A stretch of 64,000 bases of DNA from Methylocystis echinoides (GCF_027923385.1 NZ_BSEC01000001.1:372001-436000), one strand, 5' to 3'; shown: positions 20,405 through 31,039, counted from the stretch's first letter. Numbers and translations: made by a program. The notes: a model not told the origin generated them from the letters alone.

Positions 20405-21768
20405 CCGCCGACCTTCCGACTGTCTGACTTCGCCCACCATGGGCTCGAGTCGATCGAGGCTCCGTCCTTGCGGAACTCGACATACAAAATGGGTTTCTTC
20501 GCGCCGATCGCGATGGCCGAGGACGTCTGCGCGGCCCCGTCTCCCATGCTGGCCACCGGCTCTCCCGCCAGGACGAATTGTCCGACGTTCACATTCGAGC
20601 GACTCATGCCGGCCAGGACCACATAATAGCCGTCGCCCGCATTAATGATCAAGAGTTGTCCGAATGTTCGGTAAGGTCCTGAAAAGGCGATCCATCCGTC
20701 GCAGGGCGCGACGACCACGCCATTGTCGCGCGTCGCGATGAACCAGGCCTTTTCCTTGCCCCCGAAACCGTCCGGGGCGCCGTAGCGCCGCAGAATCTCG
20801 CCCGACGCCGGGAAGTTGAGCTTGCCCTTGAGATCGGCGAAGGACACGGCGGGGGCGAGGCGCGCGGGGTCCCGGAAGGGGGCGGCGAGCGCCTTCTCGC
20901 GCGCGGCGGCGTCGAGTCTGGCCTGCGCCGCAGCGCGGTCCTCGTCGGCCTTGCGCGCGGCGGCGGCGCCCTTGCGGGCGGCCTCGCTCTCGGCCTCCAT
21001 GCGGGAGATGAGATCCTTGAGGCTCGTCGCCTGACGCGCAAGCTTCTCGATTCGCTCGCTTTCCGCCTGCAGGGCGGTCTCGGCCTCAGCCATGGCCCGA
21101 CGCCGCGACGCGATCAGCTCGTTGAGCCGGTCGCGCTGCTCGGCCAGCGCGGTCTTCTCTTTCGTCAGCCGCGCCTGCTCATCGCGCGTCGCCTCGCGCA
21201 GCCGCACGAGTTCGGCGAGATCGCGTTGCAGCGACTGCACTTCGGCGCGCATCTGGGGCAACAGGTCGCCGAGCGCCAGCGCGGCGCGCAGGGCTTCGAG
21301 AATATCCTGCGGACGTGCCAGCAGCGCCGGCGGGGGGCGGCGTCCCATGCGCTGCAGAACCATCAGCACCTCGACGATCAGGGCCCGCCGGTCGTCGAGC
21401 GACTGGGTGATTTTTTTCTCGTCCGCGGCGAGAACGCCGAGCCGCGCCTCGGTTTCGGCCGCGCGCGCTTCCGTCTCCTGCAAGCGGGCGGTGGCGTCGA
21501 GGAGGGTTCGGGTGAGGTTTTCGCGCACGGCGGCGTGCGCGCTCATTTCTTCCTGGAGACGTTTCCGGTTCGCCGCCGACTCGCCGATGACGTCTTCGAC
21601 GCCGCGCAATTCGAGCCGCTTGAGGGAGAGATCATCGGCCTCGGACGGGGCGGCGGGTTTTTCTTCAGCGCGGGCGAGCGTGGCGGCGGCGAGCGTCGAC
21701 ACCACGGCGAGCCAGCCGATGGCGCGTCTGCGCCCCTCGCCCGTCATGCGCTCCGCCGCTACGCTCAT
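20401..21768 (-). CDS. EnvC-like murein hydrolase activator (degenerate LytM/M23 domain)
   Basis: A 455-residue periplasmic protein with a signal peptide (to about residue 34, LARA), a long coiled coil (about 45-290) and a C-terminal LytM-fold domain (about 320-445). The metal-binding residues of active M23 peptidases are absent: the usual HxH strand reads ILYVEFRKDG and the YxHL segment reads LAGMSRSN. It should therefore activate amidases rather than cut peptidoglycan, as EnvC does in cell division. GAAGG precedes the ATG. It lies 18 bases after glgX-malQ, so it may receive readthrough from the glycogen operon, and overlaps ctpA. Confidence 0.88.
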   Translation of the reverse strand: MSVAAERMTGEGRRRAIGWLAVVSTLAAATLARAEEKPAAPSEADDLSLKRLELRGVEDVIGESAANRKRLQEEMSAHAAVRENLTRTLLDATARLQETEARAAETEARLGVLAADEKKITQSLDDRRALIVEVLMVLQRMGRRPPPALLARPQDILEALRAALALGDLLPQMRAEVQSLQRDLAELVRLREATRDEQARLTKEKTALAEQRDRLNELIASRRRAMAEAETALQAESERIEKLARQATSLKDLISRMEAESEAARKGAAAARKADEDRAAAQARLDAAAREKALAAPFRDPARLAPAVSFADLKGKLNFPASGEILRRYGAPDGFGGKEKAWFIATRDNGVVVAPCDGWIAFSGPYRTFGQLLIINAGDGYYVVLAGMSRSNVNVGQFVLAGEPVASMGDGAAQTSSAIAIGAKKPILYVEFRKDGASIDSSPWWAKSDSRKVGG

Positions 21769-21786
21769 GCGCGCCTTCGTCTCAGG

Positions 21787-24700
21787 TCAATCACTAGGCG
21801 AATATGCCGTCGCAATATCGTCCAGATTGGGGCGGCGGAGGCCGTCGAGAATGGCTTGCGCCCGCGTGGAGCCAAAAAGCGCCTCGACGGGCGCGTCGAG
21901 CTTGCGGCGCCAGTTCTCCCGTTCGCGGTCGGTGCCGGGCAGATTGACCGCCTCGGTCTCGCCGGCAAGATCGTCGAGCTGCGCCATGGCCAGTCGCGAC
22001 GGCGTGCGCGCGACAAAGGCGTGCAGAGCCCGCGCCAGCGCGTCGTCGAAGGGCTCCGTCTGGGCCCGCGCGCTAATGAGGCCTTCGCCGCGCAAGGCGT
22101 CGAGCAACTCGGCCCTGTCGCGGGCGCGCGCGGCGCGCTCGGCGGCGGCGGCGTCCGGGGCGAGGAGGCCGAGCCTTTCCTTCTCGGTGATGTCGGCCTC
22201 CGCCCACCAGCCGGCGAGCGTCGGCAGATCATGGGTGGAGACGCAGGCCATGGCGCGTTCGGGGTAGTCGCGCGGCTTCACGAAGCCGCGGCCCTCGCGT
22301 TCGAACCACAGCACGCGGTAGCTCAGCACATCGGCGGCGTCGAGCCGCTCCCGAAAGCCCCAGGGCAGCGTGCCGAGGTCTTCGCCGACGACGGCGCAAT
22401 CGGCGCGGGCGCTTTCGAGCGCGAGATTGGCGAGGAGGAGATCGAGCGGATAGTTCAGATAGGCGCCGGCCGCCGCCTTCTCCCCGTGCGGCGCGAGAAA
22501 GAGCCGCGCAAGGCCCATCACATGGTCGATGCGCAGCGCGCGCGCGTGCCGCATGTTCGCGCGCAGCAATCCCGCGAAATCGGCGCCGCCCTCGGCTTCG
22601 ATGACGAGCGGGTTTTGCGCCGGCAGGCCCCAGTTCTGGCCGTCGCGGCTGAAGGGGTCGGGCGGCGCGCCGATGGAGAAGCCGTCGATGAGCGCCGCCG
22701 CGCGCCGCCAACTCTCGGCGCCGTCGGGCGCGGCGCCCACGGCGAGATCGCGACAGACGCCGAGCCCGCCCGGCGCCTGCGCGGCCTTCCCGAACTGCCG
22801 CTCCGCCTGCCATTGCAGAAACTGATGAAAACGGATTCGCGTCTCATGCGCGCCGGCGAAACAGGCGCAGGCGCCGGGCTCGGCGTCGCGCAGGCCGGGG
22901 GGCCAGTCCCGCCAGTTCCCGCCGCCCCGTTTTTCGGTGATCGTTTCGAAGAGCGCGAAGCGGGCGAGCGCATCGCCGCCTTTCTTGCAGAAAGCGTCGA
23001 AGGCCACGACCGGCGCCGCGCCGGGCTGACGTCGGGCGAGATCGTCGAAGGCCGCGAAAGCGTGTTCGAAGGCCGCGCCCTTCAGCGCCTGCGCCGCGGG
23101 ATAATCGACGGCGCGGGCGTCGCGCAGCGCGCCGGCGTGCGCCGAATCGAAGACCGCGCCGGGGAGCTCGGCGAGGTCGATGTAGAGTGGATCGAGGAAG
23201 CGCCTGTCCGAGGGATAATAGGGGCTCGCCCGCGTGCGGTCCTGCGCGAACAGCGCATGCAGGGGATTGAGGGCGAGAAGCGCCGCCCCGGCCTGCGCGC
23301 TTTCCCGCGCGAGGCGCGCGAGGGTCGTGAAGTCGCCGACGCCCTGATCGCCGTCGCGGCGCAGCGCATAGAGCTGCGCCGAAAGGCCGAAAACGCGGGC
23401 GCCGGCGGGCGGGCGCGGGCGCGGCGCGACGATGAGCCTGCAGCTTGCGCCATCTTCGGCGCGCAAGTCGTAGCGGCCGGCGGGAAGCGGCGGGAGCGGC
23501 GCGCGCCAGCCCACGCAGGAACGCCCATCGGCGCCGCGCCAGCCGAAGGGACGCGGCGCCAATCCGAGCGTCTCCTCGCGCCCGTCTTCATGCGTCACCG
23601 TGAGACGCGCCGGCGCGGCGTGACATGCGCCGAGGCGCAGAGACGCCGCTTCATTCTCTTGCCCGACGACATATTGGGGGAGCGTTCGCGCGTCGCGCCG
23701 CGCGGCGAGGGCGGCGAGACTGTCGCGCGCGTCGGCGCGCGTGCGCGCCGGCAGGCCGAGGCCCGCGAGCAGGGCGAGCAGCGTGTCGCGCGGCACGTCA
23801 TGATCGACGCCCGCGACGTCGCGCCACTGCGGCGCGACGCCGGCGCCCTGCGCCAGTTGCGCCAGCAGCGCGTCATCCACAGCGGGCGAGACGGCGGGCC
23901 GCGCGCTTTCCGCCTCCACGAGAAGCAGGGCGGCGCGCGGCGGCGCGTGAAGGCGCAGCCCATCGAGCCGGGCCTCGCCGCCAGAGGCGTCGAAAGCGAC
24001 CCGCCAGTCGAAACCCTCACGCGGCGCCGGCGCCGTCATCTCGGCGGGCGTCGCAGCGCGATGCAGAATGACGAGGACGCGGTCGCCCTGTTCATAAAGG
24101 GCGACGATCAGCGTCGCGGCGTCGTCGCGTCGCCAGTCTTCTTCCCGCATCGGCGCGCCGTCGGGGCGCAACCAGGCCACATCCGGGATGCCCGCCGCGT
24201 CCTGCGCGGCGCCGTCGAGAAAGCGGTTTTCGCGCAGCGCCACATGCGCGCGGCGCAGGGCGATCAGTTGCGCGACGGTTTCAATCAGCGCCTTTTCGGC
24301 CTGCGCCCAGGCGAGCCAGCTCGTTTCATTGTCCTGCGCATAGGCGTTGTTGTTGCCCTTCTGCGTATGGCCGAGCTCGGCGCCCATGGCGAGCATGGGC
24401 GTTCCACGCGAGAACAGCAGCGTCGCGAGAAGATTGCGCTGGTCGCGCGCGCGCGCGGCGAGAATTTCGGGATCGTCCGTCTCGCCTTCCGCGCCATTGT
24501 TCCAGGAGAGATTGTCATTCGTCCCGTCGCGATCGTTCTCGCCATTCGCCGCATTATGCTTGTGCGCGTAGGAAACGAGATCGCGCAGCGTGAAGCCGTC
24601 ATGCGCGGAAACGAAATTCACGCTCGCCGCTGGCGCGCGTCGCGCGAAGAAATCCTGCGAGCCGGCGACGCGCGTCGCCAGCTCCGGGACAGCCGACGCC

Positions 24701-25896
24701 TCGCCGCGCCAGAAACGGCGAACGCCGTCGCGATAACGGTCGTTCCATTCGGCGATGGGCGCGGGGAACTGCCCGAGGCGATAGCCGCCGGGGCCGATGT
24801 CCCAGGGCTCGGCGATGAGCTTGAGATCGCGCAGGACAGGGTCTTGCCGCAGCGCCGTCAGAAACGGCGCGTCCGCGTCGAAGCCGGCGGCGCGCCGCGC
24901 CAGCGTCGTCGCAAGGTCGAAGCGGAAGCCGTCGACGCCGCCGTACAGCGCCCATGCGCGCAGCGCGTCCATGGCGAGGCGCACGACGGGCGCCCGGTCG
25001 AACGCGAGACTATTGCCACAACCCGCGTCGTTGACATAACCGGTCCCGGCGAGACGGTAATAGCTCGCATTGTCGAGGCCGCGAAAGCAGAGCGTCGGCC
25101 CCGCGTCGTCGCTTTCGCCGGTATGGTTGAAGACAACGTCGACGATGACTTCCAGTCCGGCGTCATGCAGCGCCGCGACCGCCTTGCGCACCTCGCGCCA
25201 GCCGCCCGGCGCGAGACGCGGATCGGGCGCCATCATGGCGATCGGGTTGTAGCCCCAGTAATTGGAAAGCCCCAGCGGCGGCAAATGGCGCTCGTCGATC
25301 CAGGCGGCGCAGGGCAGGAGTTCGACCGTGGTGACGCCGAGCCTGAGCAAATGCGCAAGGGCGGCGTCATGTGCGAGGCCCCTGAAGGTTCCGCGCAGCT
25401 GCGGCGGAACCTGCGGGTGGGCCGCGGTGAAGCCCTTGACGTGAAGTTCGTAAATGATCGTGTCACGCCAGGCGATGCGCGGACGGTTGGGCGCGGCGCG
25501 CGCGGGGCGGGTCATCACCGCTTTTGCCAGGAAGGGCGCGCTGTCGGCGTCCCTGGCGTCGCCATGCGCGAACTGGCCGGGATGCAGGGAAAGCGGGCGA
25601 TCCAGCGCCAGCGCGTAAGGGTCGACGAGAAGCTTGGCGCCGTTGAAGCACTGCCCCGGCCCCTCGGGACCGAAAGCCCGAAAGCCGTAGTGTTGGCCTT
25701 CTCTCAATCCGGCGACATGCGCGTGGAAGACGTCGGCGCTGCGATGGAGGCGAATTCTTTCGGTTTCGCGGTCTTCGTCGTCGAAAAGGCAGAGGAGAAC
25801 GACGTCGGCATTGGCTGAAAAGACGGCGACATTGGCGCCGGTCTCGTCGAGCGTGACGCCGAGCGGTTCGGAGGCGCCATAGGTGATGCGGGTCAT
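21787..25896 (-). CDS. Fused glycogen debranching enzyme GlgX - 4-alpha-glucanotransferase MalQ
   Basis: One uninterrupted 1369-residue chain. Residues 1 to about 660 form an isoamylase-type debranching enzyme with a CBM48-like N-terminus and catalytic D327 (GFRFD), E363 (LIAEPWD) and D433 (SAHD). Residues about 670-1369 form a GH77 amylomaltase with D1124 (RIDHVMG), E1172 (GEDLG) and D1223 (STHDLPT). All six catalytic acids are present, so both halves should be active. One trims branch oligosaccharides and the other disproportionates the released maltodextrins. The ATG at 25896 follows AAGGGAAGGGG. Frames further upstream run through a repeat. It is the last gene of the glgB-C-A series. Confidence 0.92.
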   Translation of the reverse strand: MTRITYGASEPLGVTLDETGANVAVFSANADVVLLCLFDDEDRETERIRLHRSADVFHAHVAGLREGQHYGFRAFGPEGPGQCFNGAKLLVDPYALALDRPLSLHPGQFAHGDARDADSAPFLAKAVMTRPARAAPNRPRIAWRDTIIYELHVKGFTAAHPQVPPQLRGTFRGLAHDAALAHLLRLGVTTVELLPCAAWIDERHLPPLGLSNYWGYNPIAMMAPDPRLAPGGWREVRKAVAALHDAGLEVIVDVVFNHTGESDDAGPTLCFRGLDNASYYRLAGTGYVNDAGCGNSLAFDRAPVVRLAMDALRAWALYGGVDGFRFDLATTLARRAAGFDADAPFLTALRQDPVLRDLKLIAEPWDIGPGGYRLGQFPAPIAEWNDRYRDGVRRFWRGEASAVPELATRVAGSQDFFARRAPAASVNFVSAHDGFTLRDLVSYAHKHNAANGENDRDGTNDNLSWNNGAEGETDDPEILAARARDQRNLLATLLFSRGTPMLAMGAELGHTQKGNNNAYAQDNETSWLAWAQAEKALIETVAQLIALRRAHVALRENRFLDGAAQDAAGIPDVAWLRPDGAPMREEDWRRDDAATLIVALYEQGDRVLVILHRAATPAEMTAPAPREGFDWRVAFDASGGEARLDGLRLHAPPRAALLLVEAESARPAVSPAVDDALLAQLAQGAGVAPQWRDVAGVDHDVPRDTLLALLAGLGLPARTRADARDSLAALAARRDARTLPQYVVGQENEAASLRLGACHAAPARLTVTHEDGREETLGLAPRPFGWRGADGRSCVGWRAPLPPLPAGRYDLRAEDGASCRLIVAPRPRPPAGARVFGLSAQLYALRRDGDQGVGDFTTLARLARESAQAGAALLALNPLHALFAQDRTRASPYYPSDRRFLDPLYIDLAELPGAVFDSAHAGALRDARAVDYPAAQALKGAAFEHAFAAFDDLARRQPGAAPVVAFDAFCKKGGDALARFALFETITEKRGGGNWRDWPPGLRDAEPGACACFAGAHETRIRFHQFLQWQAERQFGKAAQAPGGLGVCRDLAVGAAPDGAESWRRAAALIDGFSIGAPPDPFSRDGQNWGLPAQNPLVIEAEGGADFAGLLRANMRHARALRIDHVMGLARLFLAPHGEKAAAGAYLNYPLDLLLANLALESARADCAVVGEDLGTLPWGFRERLDAADVLSYRVLWFEREGRGFVKPRDYPERAMACVSTHDLPTLAGWWAEADITEKERLGLLAPDAAAAERAARARDRAELLDALRGEGLISARAQTEPFDDALARALHAFVARTPSRLAMAQLDDLAGETEAVNLPGTDRERENWRRKLDAPVEALFGSTRAQAILDGLRRPNLDDIATAYSPSD

Positions 25897-25898
25897 GC

Positions 25899-26035
25899 CC
25901 CTTCCCTTGCCCCCTCCCTTGCCCTCCCCCGCGTCGCGGGAGAGGGGACGCGCGCGATCGGCCTTCTCGACGACGGCGACAATCGGACTCCCTCTCCCGC
26001 GAAGCGGGGGAGGGTTGCGGAGGGGGTCTTCGCCG
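25899..26035. repeat. Paired GC-rich palindromic repeat between glgA and glgX-malQ
   Basis: Convergent blocks with cores CCTCCCCCGCGTCGCGGGAG (about 25926-25945) and CTCCCTCTCCCGCGAAGCGG (about 25988-26007) separated by about 40 bases. It occupies the whole gap between two operon genes on the minus strand and may uncouple their mRNA stability. Confidence 0.65.
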
Positions 26036-26038
26036 CCG

Positions 26039-27484
26039 TCACGCCCGCGCAGCCTCCCGATACAGCGCCGCATAATGACGCGCCGGATGGCGCCAGGAGA
26101 CATCCGTCTTCATCCCGTTCGTCTGCAATCTGCGCCACGTCGCCTTGTCCCTGAAGAGGTCTTCCGCCTGCCGCAGCGCCATCGCGAAACTCTCGGCGGT
26201 GGGGGGCGAGAATTGCACGCCTGTCGCGGCGCCCGACTGGAGCGCCATTTCATTGGCGTCGACGATCGTGTCCTTCAGTCCGCCGACGCGCGCGACAATG
26301 GGCACGGCGCCATAGCGCAGCGCGTAAAGCTGCGTCAGCCCGCAGGGCTCGAAACGCGAGGGAACGAGAAAGGCGTCGACGCCCGCCTGCACGAGATGCG
26401 CAAGCGCCTCGCTGTAGCCGATCATCACGCCGACGCGGCCGGGATGCGCCGCCTGCGCGGCGAGGAAACTGTCTTCGAGATGTTTGTCGCCCGCGCCGAT
26501 GAGGGCGAGCTGCGTCCTGCGCGCCATGAGCTGGGGCAGATTGGCGAGCAGCATGTCCTGCCCCTTCTGCCAGGACATGCGGCTCACGACGCCGAGCAGA
26601 AAGGCGTCTGGATCGGGATCGAGCCGCAGACGTTTTTGCAGCGCGACGCGGTTTTTTGCGCGTTTGCCGAGCGTCGCCGCATCGTAGCGCGCCGCAATGA
26701 GATCGTCCGTCGCCGGATTCCACACGCTTTCGTCGACGCCGTTGAGAATGCCGCTGACGACATCTGCGCGCGCGCGCAGGAGGCCGTCGAGCCCCATGCC
26801 GAATTCGCTGGTTTCGATCTCCAGCGCATAGGTTGGCGAGACGGTGGTGATGCGGTCGCAAAGTTGCAGGCCGGCTTTCAGAAAGCCGATCGAACCGTAA
26901 TATTCGACGCCGCCCATGTGAAACGAGTCTGGCGGCAGGCGCAGCGCGCGCAGCAGTCCGCGGCCGAATTGCCCCTGAAAGGCGATATTATGCACAGTGA
27001 CGATCGTCGCGGGCCGCGGCTTGCCGCTGTAATGCAGATAGGCGGGCGCGAGCGCCGCCTGCCAGTCGTGCGCATGCAGCACGCCAGGCGCAAATCCGGC
27101 AAGCGCGCCCTGCGCGATTTCCGCCCCCGCGAAGGCGAGCGCCGCGAAGCGGAAGGCGTTGTCGGGGTAATCGGCGCCCCCGGCGTCCGTGTAGAGACCG
27201 CCGTCGCGCGCATAGAGATGCGGCGCGACGAGCGCGTAGATAACGGCGTCGTCGAGACGGCCCTCCTGCACCCAGGCCGGGCCGCCAAAGAGGTCGTCAA
27301 AGGACAGAACGGTCTCGCCATGCCCGAGCGCCGCAAGCACACCCGGATAGCCGGGAAGGAGCGTGCGGATCTCCACGCCCTCGCGCGCAAGCGCCGCCGG
27401 CAGCGCGCCGACGACATCGGCAAGCCCGCCGGTCTTGACCAGCGGGCTCATCTCGGACGCGACGACGAGAACCCGCAGCGTCAT
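26039..27484 (-). CDS. glgA: Glycogen synthase (ADP-glucose)
   Basis: A 481-residue GT5 glycosyltransferase that extends alpha-1,4-glucan from ADP-glucose. The nucleotide-sugar motif KTGGLADV begins at K17, and the C-terminal half has the GT-B landmarks SRMSWQKG and [10 protein letters not shown] with the retaining-enzyme glutamate pattern. The start overlaps the glgC stop by four bases (ATGA), so synthesis of ADP-glucose and its use are translationally coupled. Length is typical of bacterial GlgA. Confidence 0.95.
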   Translation of the reverse strand: MTLRVLVVASEMSPLVKTGGLADVVGALPAALAREGVEIRTLLPGYPGVLAALGHGETVLSFDDLFGGPAWVQEGRLDDAVIYALVAPHLYARDGGLYTDAGGADYPDNAFRFAALAFAGAEIAQGALAGFAPGVLHAHDWQAALAPAYLHYSGKPRPATIVTVHNIAFQGQFGRGLLRALRLPPDSFHMGGVEYYGSIGFLKAGLQLCDRITTVSPTYALEIETSEFGMGLDGLLRARADVVSGILNGVDESVWNPATDDLIAARYDAATLGKRAKNRVALQKRLRLDPDPDAFLLGVVSRMSWQKGQDMLLANLPQLMARRTQLALIGAGDKHLEDSFLAAQAAHPGRVGVMIGYSEALAHLVQAGVDAFLVPSRFEPCGLTQLYALRYGAVPIVARVGGLKDTIVDANEMALQSGAATGVQFSPPTAESFAMALRQAEDLFRDKATWRRLQTNGMKTDVSWRHPARHYAALYREAARA

Positions 27485-28743
27485 GCGGACAGCCTGTCGA
27501 TCATCGGCTGGGTGATGAGGCAGACGCCCATCTCGGTGCGGCGGAAGCGCGCGGCGTCGAGTTCAGGATCTTCGCCCACGACGAGCCCCTGCGGAATGCG
27601 CACGCCGCGATCGACGACGACATTGGCGAGCCGCGCCGAGCGGCCGACGTCGACATAAGGGAGAATGACCGCATTCTCCACCGTCGCATAGGAATTGACC
27701 CGCACGCCGGTGAACAGGAGAGAGCGTCGCAACGTCGAGCCGGAGACAATACAGCCGCCGGAGACGAGCGACGACAGCGCCTGTCCGCGACGCCCGACCT
27801 GATCGTGCACGAATTTCGCGGGCGGCGTGATTTCGGCGTAGGTCCAGATCGGCCAGTTGCGGTCATAGAGATCGAGCTGCGGCACGAAATCCGTCAGATC
27901 GATATTCGCCGCCCAATAGGCGTCCACCGTGCCGACGTCGCGCCAATAGGCGTGTTGCTCGCTGGCCGAGCGCACGCAGGAGCGCGCGAAATGATGGGCC
28001 ACCGCTTTGCCGTGTTTCACAATGTAGGGGATGATGTCCTTGCCGAAGTCGTGCGTCGACGCGGGATCGTCGGCGTCGCGTCGCAGCTGCTCGTAAAGGA
28101 ATTTCGCTTCGAAGACATAGATCCCCATGCTCGCGAGCGAGCGGTCGGGATGGCCCGGCATGGCGGGCGGATCGGCGGGCTTTTCGTAGAAGGCGACAAT
28201 GCGGTCGGCGTGATCGACATGCATCACGCCAAAGCCCGACGCCTCGCTGCGCGGGACTTCGAGGCAGCCGACGGTCACATCGGCGCCCTGCTCCACATGC
28301 TGTTGCAGCATGTGTTCGTAATCCATCTTGTAGATGTGATCGCCCGCGAGCAGCACGATATATTTGGGATCGTAGCTTTCGACGATGTCGATGTTCTGGA
28401 AGACCGCGTCGGCCGTGCCAAGATACCAGTGATCCTCCGACACGCGCTGGCTGGCGGGCAGGATATCGAAGCTTTCATTGCGCTCGGTGCGAAAGAAGCT
28501 CCAGCCGCGCTGCAAATGGCGGATGAGGCTGTGCGCCTTGTATTGCGTGGCCACGGCGATGCGGCGAATGCCGGAATTGAGCGCGTTGGAGAGCGCGAAG
28601 TCGATGATGCGCGACTTGCCGCCGAAATAGACGGCGGGCTTGGCGCGCCGGTCGGTCAATTCCATCAGCCGCGAGCCGCGCCCGCCGGCGAGAACATAGG
28701 CCATGGCGTGACGCGCGAGCGGCGCATTGTCAAAACTGGCCAT
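27481..28743 (-). CDS. glgC: Glucose-1-phosphate adenylyltransferase (ADP-glucose pyrophosphorylase)
   Basis: A 420-residue enzyme making ADP-glucose, the committed and usually allosterically controlled step of glycogen synthesis. It has the N-terminal nucleotidyl motif AGGRGSRL, the substrate loop [10 protein letters not shown] and a C-terminal left-handed beta-helix (from about residue 300). It overlaps glgA by four bases and follows glgB by 27 bases on the same strand. The N-terminal arginine/lysine allosteric segment (RRAKPAVYF) is conserved. Confidence 0.95.
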   Translation of the reverse strand: MASFDNAPLARHAMAYVLAGGRGSRLMELTDRRAKPAVYFGGKSRIIDFALSNALNSGIRRIAVATQYKAHSLIRHLQRGWSFFRTERNESFDILPASQRVSEDHWYLGTADAVFQNIDIVESYDPKYIVLLAGDHIYKMDYEHMLQQHVEQGADVTVGCLEVPRSEASGFGVMHVDHADRIVAFYEKPADPPAMPGHPDRSLASMGIYVFEAKFLYEQLRRDADDPASTHDFGKDIIPYIVKHGKAVAHHFARSCVRSASEQHAYWRDVGTVDAYWAANIDLTDFVPQLDLYDRNWPIWTYAEITPPAKFVHDQVGRRGQALSSLVSGGCIVSGSTLRRSLLFTGVRVNSYATVENAVILPYVDVGRSARLANVVVDRGVRIPQGLVVGEDPELDAARFRRTEMGVCLITQPMIDRLSA

Positions 28744-28770
28744 GAGTCACATCCTGTCGCGATTCGACTG

Positions 28771-30978
28771 TCATTCTAGCTCATCGTCATCGGGTTCAAG
28801 AAACAGGGCGGCGAGCGGGGGCGCCTCGATCTCCGCGCAGGCGGGGAAGCCCGCGAAGCCTTCGGCCCGTGCATGAATCGCGCCGAGATTGCCCATCCCC
28901 GAGCCGCCGTAGATCGTCGAGTCGGAATTGAGAATCTCCCGCCAGCGCCCGGCGCGGGGCAGGCCGAGCCGATAGGCGTGACGCGGCACGGGCGTGAAAT
29001 TGACGAGGACGAGAACGGGTCGCGCGCGGTCCGGTCCGTAGCGCAGGAAAGCGAAGACGGAACTCTCGGCGTCGTCGACGACGACCCATTCGAACCCCTC
29101 GCTTTCGCAATCGCGCGCATGAAGCGCGGCGCGGCTGCGGTGGAGCCGGTTGAGGTCGCGCACATAATCGCGCAGGCCCCTGTGCAGGTCGAAGCCGAGC
29201 AGGCCCCAATCGAGCCCGGCGCCGAAATTCCACTCGCCGGTCTGGCCGAACTCCTGCCCCATGAACAGAAGCTTCTTGCCGGGATGGCCCCACATGAAAC
29301 CGTAATAGGCGCGGGTTCCGGCAAAGCGGCGCCAGTCGTCGCCGGGCATTTTCGCGACGATGGCGCCCTTGCCGTGGACGACTTCGTCATGCGAGAGCGG
29401 CAGCACGAAATTCTCCGCGAAGGCGTAGAGCAGGCCGAAGGTCAGCTCATTGTGGCGCCATTTCCGATACACCGGATCGCACGACATGTAGCGCAGCGTG
29501 TCGTTCATCCAGCCCATGTTCCACTTGAACCCGAAGCCCAGGCCGCCGGCGAAGGTTGGCTTCGTCACGCCCGCCCAGGCGGTCGACTCCTCCGCGATGG
29601 TCATGACGCCGGGATAAAGCCCATAGACGCGCTCGTTGAACCTTTGAAGAAAGGCGACGGCGTCGCGATTGTCGTTGGAGCCGTCGGGATTGGGCGCCCA
29701 TTCGCCGGCCTTTCTCGAATAATCGAGGTAGAGCATGGAGGCGACGGCGTCGACGCGCAGGCCGTCGATGTGGAAGCGGTCGAGCCAGTAGAGCGCGTTG
29801 GCGAAGAGGAAATTCGCGACCTCGCGGCGCCCGTAATCATAGATCGCGGTGCTCCAGTCGGGATGAAAACCGCGGCGCGGGTCGGGATGCTCGTAGAGCG
29901 GGCTGCCGTCGAAGCGCGCGAGCCCGTGTTCGTCGGTCGGGAAATGCGCCGGCACCCAGTCGAGAATGACCGACAGCCCCGCCTGATGGGCGCGGTCGAC
30001 GAGGCGCCGGAATCCGTCCGGCGCGCCATGGCGGCTCGTGGGCGCGAACAGGCCGATCGGCTGATAGCCCCAGGAGGCGTCGAGCGGATGCTCGTTGACC
30101 GGCAGCAGCTCGATATGGGTGAAGCCCATGTCGGCGACATAGGGCACGAGCTGATCGGCGAGCTCGTCATAGGTGAGGAAACGCCCGTCGGCGCCCTTGC
30201 GCCAGGAGGGGAGATGAACCTCGTAGATCGACATGGGCGCGCGGCGCGGGTCGTATTTGGCGCGCTCCGCCATGTGAATGGCGTCGCCCCATTCAAAGGG
30301 CGCATTCTCCGCGACGACCGAGGCGGTCGAGGGCCGCAGTTCGGCGGAAAAGCCGAGCGGATCGGCCTTGAGCGGCAACAATTCTCCGTCGCGGCCGAGG
30401 ATTTCGAATTTGTAGACCGCGCCGGCGCCGACGCCGGGAAGAAAGATTTCCCACAGCCCGCTGTCGACGCGCTTGCGCATTTGCGCGCGCCGCCCGTCCC
30501 AGTGGTTGAAATCGCCCACGACCGACACCCGCAGCGCGTTGGGCGCCCAGACGGCGAAATTTGTTCCCGCCACGCCCTCATGCGTCACGCGCTGGGCGCC
30601 GAGCCGCTCATAGAGCCGCTGATGCGCGCCTTCGACGAGAAGGTGGTCGTCCAGCGGCCCGAGAAAGGGAGAGAAGCTGTAGGGATCGGCGAAGGCCCAG
30701 GCGGCGCCGTCATTGGCGGCCGCGAGCCGATAGGGCGCGCGCGCCTCGAGCGGCGTGAGCCCCTCGAAGAAGCCCTCCGGCCGGACCCGCTCGAGGCGGG
30801 TCAGGGGCCGCCCTTCCGGCGTCTCGACCGCGAGCGTTTCGGCGCCGGGAACGAAAGCGCGAACCGCGAACCCCGCCGGCGTCTCGTGCAGGCCGAGCAC
30901 GGCGAAAGGGTCGGCGTGACGGGCCGCGAGAATCGCGTCGATCTCGTCTGGACGGGCCCGCCAGGTCAAATCTGTCAT
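28771..30978 (-). CDS. glgB: 1,4-alpha-glucan branching enzyme
   Basis: A 735-residue GH13 enzyme introducing alpha-1,6 branches into glycogen. It has two N-terminal beta-sandwich modules (to about residue 235), the catalytic barrel with D410 (GLRVD), E463 (TIAEE) and D531 (LSHD), and a C-terminal beta domain. The full-length N-terminus places it among the long-form branching enzymes. It is the first gene of the minus-strand series glgB-glgC-glgA-glgX/malQ and is divergent from an MFS transporter gene. Confidence 0.95.
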   Translation of the reverse strand: MTDLTWRARPDEIDAILAARHADPFAVLGLHETPAGFAVRAFVPGAETLAVETPEGRPLTRLERVRPEGFFEGLTPLEARAPYRLAAANDGAAWAFADPYSFSPFLGPLDDHLLVEGAHQRLYERLGAQRVTHEGVAGTNFAVWAPNALRVSVVGDFNHWDGRRAQMRKRVDSGLWEIFLPGVGAGAVYKFEILGRDGELLPLKADPLGFSAELRPSTASVVAENAPFEWGDAIHMAERAKYDPRRAPMSIYEVHLPSWRKGADGRFLTYDELADQLVPYVADMGFTHIELLPVNEHPLDASWGYQPIGLFAPTSRHGAPDGFRRLVDRAHQAGLSVILDWVPAHFPTDEHGLARFDGSPLYEHPDPRRGFHPDWSTAIYDYGRREVANFLFANALYWLDRFHIDGLRVDAVASMLYLDYSRKAGEWAPNPDGSNDNRDAVAFLQRFNERVYGLYPGVMTIAEESTAWAGVTKPTFAGGLGFGFKWNMGWMNDTLRYMSCDPVYRKWRHNELTFGLLYAFAENFVLPLSHDEVVHGKGAIVAKMPGDDWRRFAGTRAYYGFMWGHPGKKLLFMGQEFGQTGEWNFGAGLDWGLLGFDLHRGLRDYVRDLNRLHRSRAALHARDCESEGFEWVVVDDAESSVFAFLRYGPDRARPVLVLVNFTPVPRHAYRLGLPRAGRWREILNSDSTIYGGSGMGNLGAIHARAEGFAGFPACAEIEAPPLAALFLEPDDDELE

Positions 30979-31039
30979 GAGTGGTCCGATTGCGCCGCTG
31001 TCTGGTTAAATGATGGACTGTTCGGAGCCGTTCGGAAAG

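Noticed and set aside
21226..25818. A 1530-codon open frame on the plus strand, antisense to glgX-malQ
   Set aside because: It is extremely rich in Arg, Gly, Ala and Glu, has no recognisable domain and is the mirror of third-position GC bias in the real gene. High-GC DNA produces such long antisense frames.
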